This document shows, piece by piece, positions 1-11,589 of a DNA stretch of 64,000 bases. Source of the stretch: Immersiella caudata (taxonomy: Eukaryota; Ascomycota; Sordariomycetes; Sordariales; Lasiosphaeriaceae). The translations under genes were made by a program, and so were the position numbers. Positions within the stretch are counted from its first letter, which is position 1. Each line of letters starts with the position of its first letter. The DNA lies in NCBI GenBank assembly GCA_030512335.1, contig JAULSU010000005.1, positions 2,294,001 through 2,358,000 of the forward strand. The letters are read 5' to 3'. The notes under the pieces were generated by a model. The model did no database searches and was not told the origin of the DNA. It saw only the letters and a program-made list of their open reading frames with translations.

Positions 1-946
1 AATCAACTGGCAAATCCTATAAAGTCGATGCAACGGCTATTGCCATCTTCGTGAGCGACCGCTCCGAGAGGGATATAGCAAAGCACTTCAAAAAGCTGCA
101 GATTAACTGGCCAGTAGCGGAAAGATAACTCCAGGGGTGTAGCCACCTTCTCCGCATTAGCAAGAGCTTAAGGGTTAACGTTTCGTTTAACTATATGGAG
201 AGTGGTAAAACGACCCGCACCACTGCACGGGGGGCTACTGTTATACAGCTCGTGGAGAGGGATGTTTGTCTAGATGCGGAGTAGGTCGTCTCCGGTACAC
301 CAGACGCCTAGAGGCAGGTATATACCAAATTACGGTGCCTAGAACCCCCGTGTGATCGTGGACCTTACTGCTGGCAAGATCCGGATTCAAAGAAGCGCTA
401 CAAACTTATGGGCCACCACTTAAGAAGCCTTGTCAAATCCGTACAGTAAGGCTGTAAACTGGGGGGGGGGGGGTATGATGATGTTCGCCAAGATATTCGG
501 ATGCAGCTATATGCCGAGGAGCAACAGCATCTACAGCGTAAGCGGAAGCGACAGAGCTCCGGTTCTTACCTATCCGGCTAGCCTATGATTATTAATAATT
601 ATATCCCGGCTGCCCCTGGCCAAGCATTAACCAATCCAAACATGCCTGGATCCCACTCGGTGACATGTGCATCCTCTCGGCCGTCCTCTCTCAGCATACC
701 TGGATATCGGGAGGATACAGTTAAGGCTTACTGTGAATGGCATTGTTCCAAGGTCAGACGCGAGGATCAGAAGCAGCAGTACCAGTTAGCTCGCGACCCG
801 ACGTTAGATAGGGGGTTTGACCTCGAGCTGGTTCACGAGGATAATGATGCGCAGTTCTAGATCGAGCGGGATGTGTTAGAGGGCGTAACACGGCGTATTG
901 TCCGGAACGTAAACGTATTTCTTGATCAGTACAGTGCATCTTAGAT
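1..946 (+). pseudogene. Relic of a multicopy fungal gene (REDTVKAYCEWH family), several frameshifts and stops
   Basis: Protein-like segments follow one another on the plus strand in changing frames. About 3-125 reads through DRSERDIAKHFKKLQINW to a TAA. About 130-285 contains SKSLRVNVSFNY and ends LDAE then TAG. About 320-450 is a Cys-bearing block (YTKLRCLEPPCDRGPYCW). About 478-570 is a basic block (RMQLYAEEQQHLQRKRKR). About 585-942 contains REDTVKAYCEWHCSKV, an in-frame TAG at 858-860, then IERDVLEGVTRRIVRNV. From memory, this order (beta-rich N-terminus, Cys block, coiled basic linker, AYCEW box, RGIARR-like C-terminus) matches a fungal hypothetical family that is often multicopy. The function is unknown. 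A G13 run at 461-473 lies inside it. The 5' end lies outside the window. I am fairly sure it is a relic and less sure of the family. Confidence 0.6.
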
Positions 947-1720
947 AGTCTACCTGCCAGATTGTAAAGACCGAAATCAGTGTTGCATTTCTGAACTTAC
1001 CGATCTGCTTGTTTAGCTGTGCTGAGCTAGTGGAAGTAAACCGATATTTAGAACTATCTCTAAAGACAATTCGCACATGCTCTTCGCGTCCTGTGCTTAC
1101 CATGTTTGTCTCTCCTTGAAGTTGGTGACGAAACGCAGCAGTATCTGCCCTTTCACAGGGCCAGAATTACGGTGATCCAGGTGGGTATTCTAACCGGAGA
1201 AGCAACCGCCGATGATAGTTTCAATCCGTGCCGGCATCTTCCGATGGCTCATCAATCGAGATCCCAGCACGGCGAAAGTGACCTCTAGCGCTTGTCTTTA
1301 GGCCACCCGCGACCTCAACACACTCTTCCAAGAAAGAGGAAAGTCGGCCATGATAAATTCTAGAGAACTGAACTTTGGTGTGGGTGACTCGGCAGGTGGT
1401 ATGAAGAGGGCGTGGAACCTGTTGGCGATTGGAAAGTCGAAATGCTGTGCGAGATGAGAGAGGAGAAAGGTGAAAACTTGTCCGAAGGGGTGGGGTATCA
1501 GGGAGCACTGGACATCTGGGCGTCCTGCACCGCTCCCCTAGTCGCACTTTCACACCTTGGTTTCTTGCAGAACCCCCGCTCGGGTGCGACCACGCCCTGT
1601 CTGGCTTCGCCGAAATGTGTGACCAAGATTTATGCTGTTGGGAACATACGCCGCAAGGAAGCAATACAAGCGAGTTATCCAAAACTAGGCACTATCTGGG
1701 AGTGTCAGACACACTTCAAC
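947..1720. other. No gene recognised
   Basis: This stretch separates the relic on the left from the tail of the minus-strand gene on the right. Short open frames occur on both strands, but none shows a domain, a start context or splice signals that I can support. Part of 950-1200 could be further debris of the relic. Confidence 0.5.
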
Positions 1721-4575
1721 CTAACCACCGCACCCCCCACACCCACCACAGCCTCCGCAACCCCCATCATCACCTCCACAGCTACTAACACACCCACTCC
1801 CGCACGTATCCCCAACGTCCCCCGCAACCGCAGAGCACGCCGCCCCGCCAGCAGCTCCCACCGCACCACAAACAAATCCACATCCTCCACCACCACACCC
1901 CCCGTCACTATCACTATTACTACTATCCACATCCTCCCTCGTAGCTTTCCAGTCTCTTAGCTTCTCATACTCCGCTATCTTCCTCTCTCTTGTGAGATGC
2001 GCCCACTTGGCGATGAAGTACTGGTGATACTCCCCCTTCTCGAAGTGATGCGAGAAGGGCTGGGCGCGGTGGATGCCTCCGAGCTTGAGACGGTCGGTGC
2101 GCTCCTGGGGGGAGTTGTGAAGCCAGAGGGTAGACTCCCGGAAGGGTGCACAGCGGGCCATGGCCGCGGCGGCGGTGAGGAGGACGTCTTGGGCGATGAG
2201 AATGGTGAGGCGGTTGGTGAACCAGGCTGTGTCAGGCATGATGCCGGTGGGAGAAGGGGTGGGGTTGTGTAACAGAGATGGCGTGCTGGCGTCCGAGGCG
2301 GGGAGGCCGCAGTGAGGGTACAGGTTGCGAGGGCGGGAGAGATGGAGGGTCAGGAGAGACCAAGTATCAAAGGGGAACGCCCAGACATGCTTCGAAATGT
2401 TGCATGTGCCGCAAGAGACAGGGTATCGGTTGAAGGCCTCGGTGCAGTCCCAGGGAAATAGGTCTTGGTATGGATAAAGAGAGCCATCAAAAGCGCCCCA
2501 GTCGTACCAGTATTCGGATAAAGTGTCGAGCATATCGGATTCGTCGTGACGGCCGTATCGAAACTTGAGCAGGTACTCCTCTGTAAGGCCGTTGGGGACA
2601 TCATACTTTGAGCGTGCACGCTCGGGAACATAGGCGCCCGGCCGGCAAACAAAGCTGAGCAGGTAGAGTGGATAAGGAGAATCGAAGGCTGGCGGAGCGT
2701 CATCGCTTGGAACGGGAGCGCGGGGAGCAAACATGGATCCGAAAAGAGAGCGATCGATGATGTTGTCGCAGAATGTCTGGCAGTTGTTTGAGATGAAGTT
2801 CCAGCGGAGCTCAACCGAGGGATCCAGGAGACGTTCAACAATGCTGCTGATGTAGGCTTCGATCCGGGACGACAAGTAACCTTTGAGGGTCGACATGATG
2901 CGGGTGACGCATTGCTCCATCTGGGCATTCTTCTCGGTCACCTTTAACCCGGTTTCAACGATTCGGAGGCTTTCTTCCAACAGGGCGTCAATGATCTGAT
3001 TCTCGGTGGGCTGGTCGAAGAAACCACAGAAGGCGCCGCCAACAACTTGTTTCATCATGGCTTTGTAACGTTTCGGGGTACGAGGCCGATGCTGGGAGTA
3101 CAAGTTGCGGTCTGTTCGTCCGGTAAGGAGAAGAGAATGCTGGATATCGCCAGAGGGATCTCGAAGAACTTGCAAGTTTGGCGGGTCGCGGCTGGTGATG
3201 AGAACGCCGCCATGAGTACTGCTCCTTGTTAGCATGCAACCCGTAATTGCACGTATAAGTTCACTCACTTGCTGACGCCGTTTTCAATGACTAATGCACC
3301 AACCCTCAGAGCCATGTGGACATTGCCGTACGGGTACTCGTCCACAATGTCACTGAGGTAGAACGGGACATCCTCCGTGTTTTTGGTAGTAGCCCCGTAG
3401 GAGTTTCCAAACTCAGTTGCTGTGTTTCTCGGCCCCGGATCCTCTCCATTTGGATTCTTGATCTGTGCTGGACGATAATGCATCCGTTCTTCTCGTTTCG
3501 CACTCTCCAGTGTCTTCTTTGCGCCGAGCTTGGACTGAGTTGAGGCATATTTCGCCTCGGCCACCATGTCTGTCAACTCGTAGAGGCCGCAGCGAACCTT
3601 GCCGGTGGTAGCCTTAGTGTTGAGGTGCTTTTCCGAGTTTGCGGAATCGTTGTCAACGGGGAACAGGATTCTTAGCCGCCCGCTGCTGTCTCTCCGGCGG
3701 ACGTCAATGCAATTGCAAATCTCTTGGCTATCCTTTGCGGAAACTGCCTTCCTCAGACAGCATTGCTTGTAAACCTTGGTCATGTCGGCGTGACCGTAGT
3801 GGTGTTTGCGGTAGCAGGCCTCGCACATGATGTCGTCTGTCTTGATATTGCGGAACATGGAACCCCTGATGACCACATCACAGGCAAAGCAGAGTTGCGG
3901 GACAAAGATAGGCATGTGGCCTTCGTCGTAAGATGAAGCGGTGATTTGTGCTTGCGCAGGCTGTTTCCAGAAGGAGACGAGTGCCTCGGGCTCGCGGTAC
4001 TCGATAACCTTGTCGATGTCCAGGAACTGAGCCGACTGAAGGAGTATGCGTGCCCGTCTCCTCAGTATGTTTGGCTCCTGGTACTCGCGCTCCTGCAGGT
4101 CCATCTTGATGGTGTGTTTAATGGTGTCGCTTCGCATCTCGGAGTAGATATCCCATCCACGGTCTCGGAGAGCTTCCGAATACGACGGTGCAGCATCCTT
4201 CTTGGCTTCAGGCTTGCTGTCGTCCTTGCCGTAGCTTCGGACTCGGTGCCTGTCGCCGAACTTGCGGGAGCTGTGGCTGACTTGGTCGAGAAATGTGTCG
4301 TAGCCGTGGATGTAGAGATCCTCTTCGTCTGAGAGAACCGTTTTGGAAAACTCATCGCGGGTTTGCCATTTTCGCAGGGTCATGATGATGTAGGGAAGCT
4401 CTCTCCTGACACCGGCCCAATACATCTGCATCATGGCATCGCGCAGGTGATTGGCAGCCGGTCCGATCCGGATGCGCTCGATGTCGGGGGCATCGGTGAC
4501 ATGGCTTTCGCTTGATGACGATGCTGCGGGCACTTTTCCTAGCACTGGGAGCGCCCGCGCCAGGAGAGACGGCAT
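1721..4575 (-). CDS. Uncharacterised protein with ZZ-like zinc ligands, NNCQTFC motif and Gly/Cys-rich tail
   Basis: Two exons, 4575-3269 and 3218-1721, flank a 50-nt intron (GTGAGT, branch TGCTAAC, ending CAG) and give 934 residues. Residues 229-273 hold two CxxC pairs, a His cluster and a CC pair (C229, C232, C251, C254, H258, H259, H262, C272, C273), which resembles a ZZ-type or related zinc site. Residues 580-586 are NNCQTFC. An Asn-Cys pair of this kind is the catalytic box of LRAT/NlpC-P60-like papain folds, but no partner His is proven here. The last 65 or so residues are almost only Gly, Cys, Ala, Val and Asp (GGCGGCGGCGG near the end). The protein probably belongs to a fungal family of unknown function. 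It is divergent from the lipase gene at 5077, with about 500 bp shared between the two starts. Confidence 0.75.
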
Positions 4576-5076
4576 GGGTGCGGCGGGTGGTCAATCGATG
4601 GGGATGTTTGTGTCGGGGTATGGCAGGGCTCAATTTGCGACGAGATGGTGGAAACCACGGCCAGATTGAAGGGGTTGTCTGGCAACTTTGGTCGGTGGGC
4701 GGCATTTTGACAACTCCGGAGGAATATTCCCGCCCGCAAGCAGCCCGCTCGATTGTCGCCCGTTGGCGTTGCATAAGATGAAACGGGAAGTTGGGTAGCA
4801 TGGTCCTGTAGCGCGGTGCGCGGGGTGCACTGCCACCGCGGGGAGCCTCGTCGGTTTACTAAAAAGCAATAGACCGGTCTGCACCCCGCGCGTGGTCGAC
4901 GTCAGTGAAAGCATCGGTGACCAACTGGGCAGCACCTGTCGGCTGCCATCCAAACTAGCGCGATGCAGGCCATCGACAAATAAAAACTTGTCGTCCCTGC
5001 CAGCAAATTGGGTCGGTTCGCCTCGGCTGAATTAATCTGCATTTTGTCACCGATAGCTCGTCAGCTGAACGCAGAC
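4576..5076. promoter_or_regulatory. Shared divergent promoter region
   Basis: About 500 bp lie between two divergent start codons (4575 minus, 5077 plus). A GACGTCA half-CRE-like string occurs near 4898-4904. No TATA box is obvious. An open frame upstream of 5077 starts at 5008, but the ATG at 5077 sits in a better context (GCAGACATGCC) and gives a normal lipase N-terminus. Confidence 0.35.
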
Positions 5077-6632
5077 ATGCCTTGGATCCAGAAAGCGCTC
5101 AAACGCGGGCCTGTGAGAGCCTCAGCACAATCAACTGCGAAGACGTCGGCATCGCTACCCCACTGCAACATTGCATCCGCCGAAGCCTCGCTTGCCGCAT
5201 CCGCCGCGGTTGCCGAACTCACAGCGGGTCTGGACTTTGTTTTTGACAGGTTTGGGGACGAAGACAATCCAGGCGATCAGCTTCAGTATCACCTTGAGAG
5301 GCTATCGGAGGAAGCGGAGAAGTACCCTGCATCTTCTCTTCACGATGGCGCTGGGAAGGAGTGGTCATGGTATGCCCGTCCCTTTGCCGGTTCGGGTCAC
5401 CTTTCAGGACATCAGCAAGCTGACACTTCCAGGTCCCCCGGAACGAGTGAGCTGCTCAAAGCCACATGTCAATGCGCAGCCATGGTCTACGACCAGACGC
5501 AGCAGCTTGGACCCAAAGGCTTCGACATCGAGCCCGTCCTTCACCGAACCCCCTCTTCCATGGGCACCGTCAAAGCCTCATCCATGTGGAAAATCCCATT
5601 CACCCCCATTCCTGGATGGAGCGGCAAGACTCTTGTCGTGTCTATCAAGGGGACGTCCACCATTACTGACCACATGGTGAACATGAATGGCAAATCAAAA
5701 GATGCCAGCAAACTCTTTGTATGCAGCCCCTTCTTAGTTCTCACACTGCCGACACTGACCAAGCCACGTAGAAGATTCCCGGCCAAGAAACCCCCGTCCA
5801 AGCCCACGCTGGCTTCCTCAGCTGCGCCGAGGCCCTGATCCCCGCCATTACCACAGGCATCCTCCAGCAGCTCGGCCTCGACACCAAGATCTCCAACATC
5901 GTCTTCACAGGTCACTCTGCAGGCGGTGCTGTAGCATCTCTCGTCTTCCTGCACTTCACCTTCCTCGAGAATCCCCCACCACAAAGTATGCCTGCCCCCT
6001 CTTTCCCTACCGCGGCCTCTAAACGACAGACCTGACACACAGCAGTCGCCTGGACCAAGCTCTCCCTTATCACCTTCGGCTCAGCCCCAAGCACATCCCG
6101 CCCCCTCACGGCCCTCTGCAAAGACCGCCCCAACATCGGTCTCACCCTCGCCATCGTAAACGAATACGACATGATCCCCCGCGCTGACGGACCATACCTT
6201 CGCTCTGTAATCGATCTTTACCGCTCGCGGAACGGCCTACCCCTTGTCTCAGCTGACGCCTCGTCCTTGCCAATTGTAGAAGACGCAGACATGAAAGCGT
6301 GGCCACTTCCTGCGCCAGAGTACAGCCTTGTCGGTGACATCATTGTGCTTCGCCTGAAACTGATGGATGCGTCGGCAAGCAATGACGATGAGACTTTCTC
6401 GCAGGCCGAGACGCTCACCACGCCCACTGTAAACGCGGTGGAAGTAACACATGAGGAATTTTCCAAGCTGCTATTTTGTGACATTGGAACGCACAGGAGG
6501 ACGACGTACTTGGAGCGGATGGAGATGATGGGTGTGCAGGCGTGTGGGAGTTGGGTGACTACAGGTGGTAATAGCCTGGCAGCGCAGATTGTGATGGGTG
6601 AGGATGGTGGGAAGTTCTCGATCAAGTGCTGA
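5077..6632 (+). CDS. Class 3 lipase (alpha/beta hydrolase)
   Basis: Four exons (5077-5369, 5433-5718, 5772-5985, 6043-6632) encode 460 residues. The protein hydrolyses ester bonds of acylglycerols or related lipids. The nucleophile elbow GHSAG is at residues 240-244 (Ser242) and follows the beta-strand NIVFT. A candidate Asp is D307 in NEYDMIPRAD and a candidate His is H415 in the HRRTTY context typical of the family. No signal peptide is visible, so an intracellular enzyme is likely. The first intron is 63 nt with GTATGC, CTGAC and CAG signals but has no stop and keeps frame, so retention would add 21 residues. Introns 2 and 3 have good GTATGC..TAG and GTATGC..CAG borders and are needed for the frame. 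Confidence 0.85.
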
Positions 6633-6825
6633 GAGACGTAACTATGCGCGTGATGTTTGATGTACCGTACCTAGAAATCAACGCTCTCGGATAATGCTAT
6701 TGTACTTGCTCACCCGCTAAGAAATTTTCCAAGATAAAGGGCCTCCTCAGCCCCCTGAAAATCATCACTCCAAGCGCCCGCCAGGATTCAAACAAAGAAA
6801 CCATCTCAACTCCAAACAAACACTC

Positions 6826-8322
6826 TCACAACCCATTAGGCTTCGCCGGCAACGCCCTCTTCCCCCTCCTCGCCGCCTCCACCGCCCGATAATACCCAAC
6901 GCTCTCCTCCACCCTCTTCACCACCCCATCCATATCCACTTCCCCCTCCTCCCTCCCCTCCTTCACCACCCTCTCCATCTCCTCCAACATCCCCTCACAA
7001 TCCCAACACCCACACCGCTTATACTCCCCACCCACCTGCAACCTCCACAATCTCCTCGTCTCCGCCGCCCCATCGCTCAACACGCCCTTTTCCAAGTCAT
7101 CATCGTGGTTGACGAACCTCCCCACCCGTTCCTTCACACCTGTTGCGTAATTCCTCCCGCCAGAGCACTGGTGCGTATGCCAAGCTAGATCGATATCTAC
7201 CGTGGGAACGAGCATCTTCCCTTTATTGCGACGCATGAGGAGGAGGAAGTTGGAGTAGCGGGATATGGCGTGGGTGAGGGTAGACTCGAGGGATGGTGAG
7301 CGGATCCAGAGGTGGGAGTTCATTTTGTCGATGAAGGAGGTTTGGCGGATGACGGCCGCGTGGAGGGCGGTGGCGAGGGTGGAGAGGGAGGGGGAGGTGG
7401 AGATGATGTGGAAGAGGGAGGCGTGGCAGGAGATGTTGGTGGGGAGGGAGGTGGTTGTGGAGGGGTCGGGAGAGGATGATAGGGTGAAGGCGGGGAGGAG
7501 GAGAGATGGGGCGGTGGGTTTGGGAGTGACGGTGGGTTTGGAGAAGAAGCTGGGGAGGGGAGCGGTGATGGTGGTTGTGGTAGATGGGACGTGGCTGGAT
7601 TCGGAGGGGATGTGTGATTCCCAGGTGGACAGGACGTCGAATAGAGGGGATGTTTGGGTGGTGTCGTCAGCGGGGAGTTGGAAGGACCAGTCGCTGTTGT
7701 TGATACATTCGTGGATTCGTTGCCAGGGGAAGGGGAGGTCATAGATGAGCTCGGTGCGGCAGTGTTTGTTGAAGAAGAGGGGGTTGAGCAGGAAGGAGTG
7801 CCAGACCATCAGCACATCCAAGGACGGGAGCTTGTAGCGGAAGGAAGAGATGTCCTCGGGTCGGGCCATCTTTTTCAGCTCAGAGCGCCAGTTGAGAAAC
7901 CTAGCGACTGCAAACTCAACATATTTCGGCCACTTTTGCTTTCTTCGCGTCTCGAAAGTGGTGTCTTTGAGTATCTTGGTGTCCCCCTTGTGTCCAGTCT
8001 TGGTCTCACGCTTCGGCGCTATGCCCATAGACTTGTCGATCTCTTCAGAGCGGAGAATCCTCTCTCGGAGGACAAAGAAGACCTCCAGAAGCTCGAGATG
8101 GATGGCGCATTCGGAGACGGTAGGCAGTCTCGAAGTTGAGTCCTTATCGGCAGCAGTGGGCTCATGTTGGAATATCTCAGGGGCTGGAATGACGGGTGTT
8201 TCGCTGGCATACTTTGCCGGTTTGTATGCTTCCGCTGACGCGCCGCCCCGCAAGAGCCCGCCGAGGGCTTCCCGACCTCGACTGTGCAGAGCTTCGTTTG
8301 TAGTGCGGCAGCTCAGCGTCAT
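6826..8322 (-). CDS. GRDP-like protein (DUF1399 family)
   Basis: A single exon of 498 residues. The ATG at 8322 (MTLSCRTTNEALHSRG) is chosen because the frame upstream of it has no other ATG. Two short motifs typical of the glycine-rich-domain-protein-like family are present: LDVLMVWHSFLLNP near residue 170 and VDIDLAWHTHQCSG near residue 380, with the usual pairs of His and Trp. Between them is a Ser/Thr/Pro-rich low-complexity stretch (roughly residues 235-310). A CGCWDC motif lies near residue 440. Plant members have been linked to stress and development. In fungi the role is unknown. The gene is convergent with the lipase (193 bp between stops) and divergent from the gene at 8921. Confidence 0.8.
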   Translation of the reverse strand: MTLSCRTTNEALHSRGREALGGLLRGGASAEAYKPAKYASETPVIPAPEIFQHEPTAADKDSTSRLPTVSECAIHLELLEVFFVLRERILRSEEIDKSMGIAPKRETKTGHKGDTKILKDTTFETRRKQKWPKYVEFAVARFLNWRSELKKMARPEDISSFRYKLPSLDVLMVWHSFLLNPLFFNKHCRTELIYDLPFPWQRIHECINNSDWSFQLPADDTTQTSPLFDVLSTWESHIPSESSHVPSTTTTITAPLPSFFSKPTVTPKPTAPSLLLPAFTLSSSPDPSTTTSLPTNISCHASLFHIISTSPSLSTLATALHAAVIRQTSFIDKMNSHLWIRSPSLESTLTHAISRYSNFLLLMRRNKGKMLVPTVDIDLAWHTHQCSGGRNYATGVKERVGRFVNHDDDLEKGVLSDGAAETRRLWRLQVGGEYKRCGCWDCEGMLEEMERVVKEGREEGEVDMDGVVKRVEESVGYYRAVEAARRGKRALPAKPNGL

Positions 8323-8920
8323 TGTGAAGTCTAGTGAGAATCTGAGAGACAATGGTGTTGAAGCCGGAAACAATCCAAAGGCAACAAAAGCCAAAGTTCG
8401 CTGTGCTCAAATCTGAAAATATGACAACAATCGCTCGAAACTTGAGCTGTACCTAGATTCTGCGGCTGATGCAGCGTGCAGACGCAAGTGCGGATGCCCA
8501 CAAATGGTTGGTTCGGAGGCGACAAGGCATACTCGAGCCCGATGCGCGGGGTTTTCGGTAGTATTGGTCACCGAAGCGTAATAGCTGCAGCAGCTTCACC
8601 GAGTCGCTGCGGGGAAGCATCGGCACAGCCACCCCCGTGTGCGTGGTGCCGCCTCACTTTTTGCGATTTTCTCGACAAGGCTCTGAAAGGTGTTCAATCG
8701 ATGGCGGGGGCCAAGAACTCCGGCTTGGATTGTGCTCTCAGCTGGAGACCTGACCACCACATCCATTTTGCGACCCACCTTTTGTGCATACGTTCCTTCC
8801 CTCGACGGGCGTGCCCGACCCCTCAAGTTCGCAGCCTCCGCCATTTGGTAGCGGGGTTGACCCCTATGACAGCACTCACCTCTCCTCGGACACGGTGATA
8901 GCAACACCCTCACCGCCAAC
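8323..8920. promoter_or_regulatory. Divergent intergenic region
   Basis: About 600 bp separate two divergent start codons. No coding sequence is supported. No TATA box, riboswitch or repeat stands out. Confidence 0.35.
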
Positions 8921-10433
8921 ATGTCGTCGACAGACGATGCACTCGACAGCTTGATTGCGTTCTCCATCTTCTGCGCGCCAGTTGTGCTCTTCAACGTCCT
9001 AGCGATATGGAAACGCAAAGCCTGGATCGCGCGTCTCAGACCGCTCATCATAATTCCATACGCCGTGGCTGCATCACTGGCAACGAAACTCTTCAACCCC
9101 ATACGCACGGGGTGGTGGGCTCCTGATGTCAGGGGACCTCTGCGCGCCATATTCGGGCTAGCTAGCGTTGCGGTGAGACTATCGTCTCCGCACTTTTTGT
9201 TGGGATATACTAACGGGATAATAGCAAGTATTCGCTGCGTCGTGGACGATTATCGCATGGTTCTTCCTGCTGGTGCTGAAGAACCGTGCAGACGGGACAC
9301 GGCCTGAGGCGCAGGTGTTGAAGAGGAGAAGGAGTACGGGATACTTCTATCTTCTTCTTGTGGACCTCGCCATCATGGCTTGTCTTGTTGCCAGCGTTGC
9401 CGTCAGCAGTGCTTCGTTTCCATGGCTGTTTGCAAGCTGCGATAACAAGGAGTATGTGGAGTCTCGGGTGGTACTTGGTGTAATGAGGGCGTCGAGCCAA
9501 CCAGGCAGTTATCAAGCTTGCCGCCGGGGCTCGATAATCCAGGTCATGAGCATGATGACTGCGTGAGTAACAATGCTATTGTGGCCTTGCTTTTAGATGA
9601 TCAGCACCGCTAACAAGGCATCGGGTCAGGGTACTCACTATCCTTCAGGACATCCTCATGTTCCCGCTCATCAACTTGCCAACAACTCTACGATTTGCCA
9701 TCTTCTTCGCCATTCGGCTGATTCGTAGGCCACGATTGAAACGGAGAGATCTCGAGCTAGGCGAGGCCGGCCACGAAATGTCCCAGAGCCTCGAAGACGA
9801 ACTGATGAAGCTAGTGGAGAAACATCCGCATTACTCGGACCTTCTCACCGTCTTTCGGGAGTCTAAAGGCGTTGTCTCTTCAGAACACATCGAGATGATT
9901 GCGGAGAAGTGCTGCGGAGATCAAAAAAGACAATGTTGGGCTTGTGATGGCGTAATCTGCGACGTAAGTCACCATCCTGACGGAGAAAACGACGCGCCAC
10001 TCGGCTAACGGTACCCCAGAACTGCGAGGTCATGCGCTCCTCGGTCCCAGTCCCGCGAACAACGGATCATGTCACCGGCTGCTACGCCATCTGCACATCG
10101 TGCTACCTCGTAAAGGGGACTTCCCAACCTGCCAAGTTCTCAGCAACGCTCAACCCCACTGATCTGTCAAAACAGCACCACGGGTGCTCCAAGACAAAGC
10201 CAGAAGCCATGAGCAACGAGGTAGCGCTGTGCCCGGCATGCGCAAAACGATCGCCAGAGGAGAATTCCGCAGACAGGGAAGGTCGGGAGCTCCGAATGCT
10301 TGCCAAGACGCTGATGAGGAGGATATTGTGTTCGAAATGTGAAAAGCCGATGCCAAAAGAAAAGAGAAGATGGTGGATTTGTGGTGCTGGTGATCATGAA
10401 TGCCACTGGTCAGGCCACGAGGTGCCGCGATGA
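8921..10433 (+). CDS. Multi-pass membrane protein with Cys-rich C-terminus
   Basis: Four exons (8921-9172, 9225-9562, 9630-9963, 10020-10433) encode 445 residues. Introns are 52, 67 and 56 nt with canonical GTGAG/GTAAG donors and TACTAAC, GCTAAC branch sites. The first half has about four hydrophobic segments (SLIAFSIFCAPVVLFNVLAI, WTIIAWFFLLVL, YFYLLLVDLAIMACLVA, a further one near LTILQDILMFPLINL). The second half is soluble and Cys-rich: CCGDQKRQCWACDGVIC, CYAICTSCY, CPAC, CSKC and a final CGAGDHECHWSGH. The spacing suggests zinc binding, such as a divergent RING-like site, but no standard signature can be read. I do not recognise the family. Confidence 0.75.
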
Positions 10434-11589
10434 GAGGGTAGATGTTAGCGGAAACAAAGCATTCTTCTGGCCATCCAATTTTGCGCGCGTGTGTGGCAAA
10501 GGACAAAAGGTCCCGCGGTCGGGTTTTTCCCTAGGAAGCAGGAGGATCTAATCATGGGCACTAGCCCCAATCAACGTGCAAACCGCAGACCAATTCCAAT
10601 TGTTTGATGGGAAATACAAATTCTTGATCCCGTCCCACTTGGCAAGGCCGTTATTTTGGGGGCGCATCCGCAGAATGTAACTATAACTGGCAGTTGGCGG
10701 TACTTGGCTTCCTTTGGCATTAACACCACGTTCTCGCTTCGACGGGGACAAATTAAAGTTGCAACGGAAGAAGTTGCCACGGGAGGCTTCGGTAACGGTA
10801 GCAAAGTAGGCGTGGGCTGAATTGGCGGTCCAAGAGAACTATCGCTGGTAGATCTGCCTTGCCACAAACGACCCAAGCCGCGATTAATTTTATTCCGCCC
10901 CGTACTTTTGTCAGCTCCTGGGACAAAGCGAGCCTGGGCGTAGTACGACGGGGCGCTTCCATCGCATATCGGCGCCCCTGCCAATACCGTTTGTTTCCCA
11001 GCGCTCGGCACTTGGCAGCTCCCCTTCCTGGCGTCTTCGTTGAACCACGATTGCTGCAAACAACAGCATTGCTTCCATCGGTGAACAAGCGCGACATACG
11101 CCCCCTTCGCGCAGCGCAACACGTAGTAGTCCATCCTATTTGCCCTCACATGATCAGGAATGGTCGCTATTTGTACATTTGCATGCTGCACGCATGGGAA
11201 CAGCGCTTAGAAGCGCGCCCTCAATGCGGCAAGGATTGTCTTCCGGCCGGGTACCAACTGGAGCGACCACCTTTATCTCGATGTAGAGCTGCGGCACGGA
11301 CGTCCCGGCTAAAGAAACCGACCACTCTTCGCCAAGGACGGCGAGGAGGAAACGGTCGCGGTTTGCACGGTAGCATGGGCCTCGGACTTCATATCGCTCT
11401 CCATATCGGTCTTGGCATGTCCGGTTCCTGCTGGGTCACAACGATCCTGCCAAAAAGCGAGGGGTGCCGGCAAGACGAATGTTCACCAAATTTCCTGATC
11501 AATCACTAACCGCCAACAATCTCGATGAGCCATGAGGATGAGTGCATGTCCCCAACCCGCCGCATTGTGACCCAGGAGCGCCCTCCGCG
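10434..11589. other. No gene recognised
   Basis: About 1.15 kb without a supported gene. Overlapping open frames on both strands at 10571-11509 lack domains, splice signals and good starts. It probably holds the 3' UTR of the membrane-protein gene and the promoter of the propeller gene. Confidence 0.45.

Noticed and set aside
7265..7744. Long open frames antisense to the GRDP-like gene
   Set aside because: They are shadows of the Ser/Thr/Pro-rich coding stretch on the minus strand. Their translations are G/E/V-rich without domains.
10571..11509. Overlapping open frames of about 200 codons
   Set aside because: No start context, domain or splice signals. The two strands are equally open.
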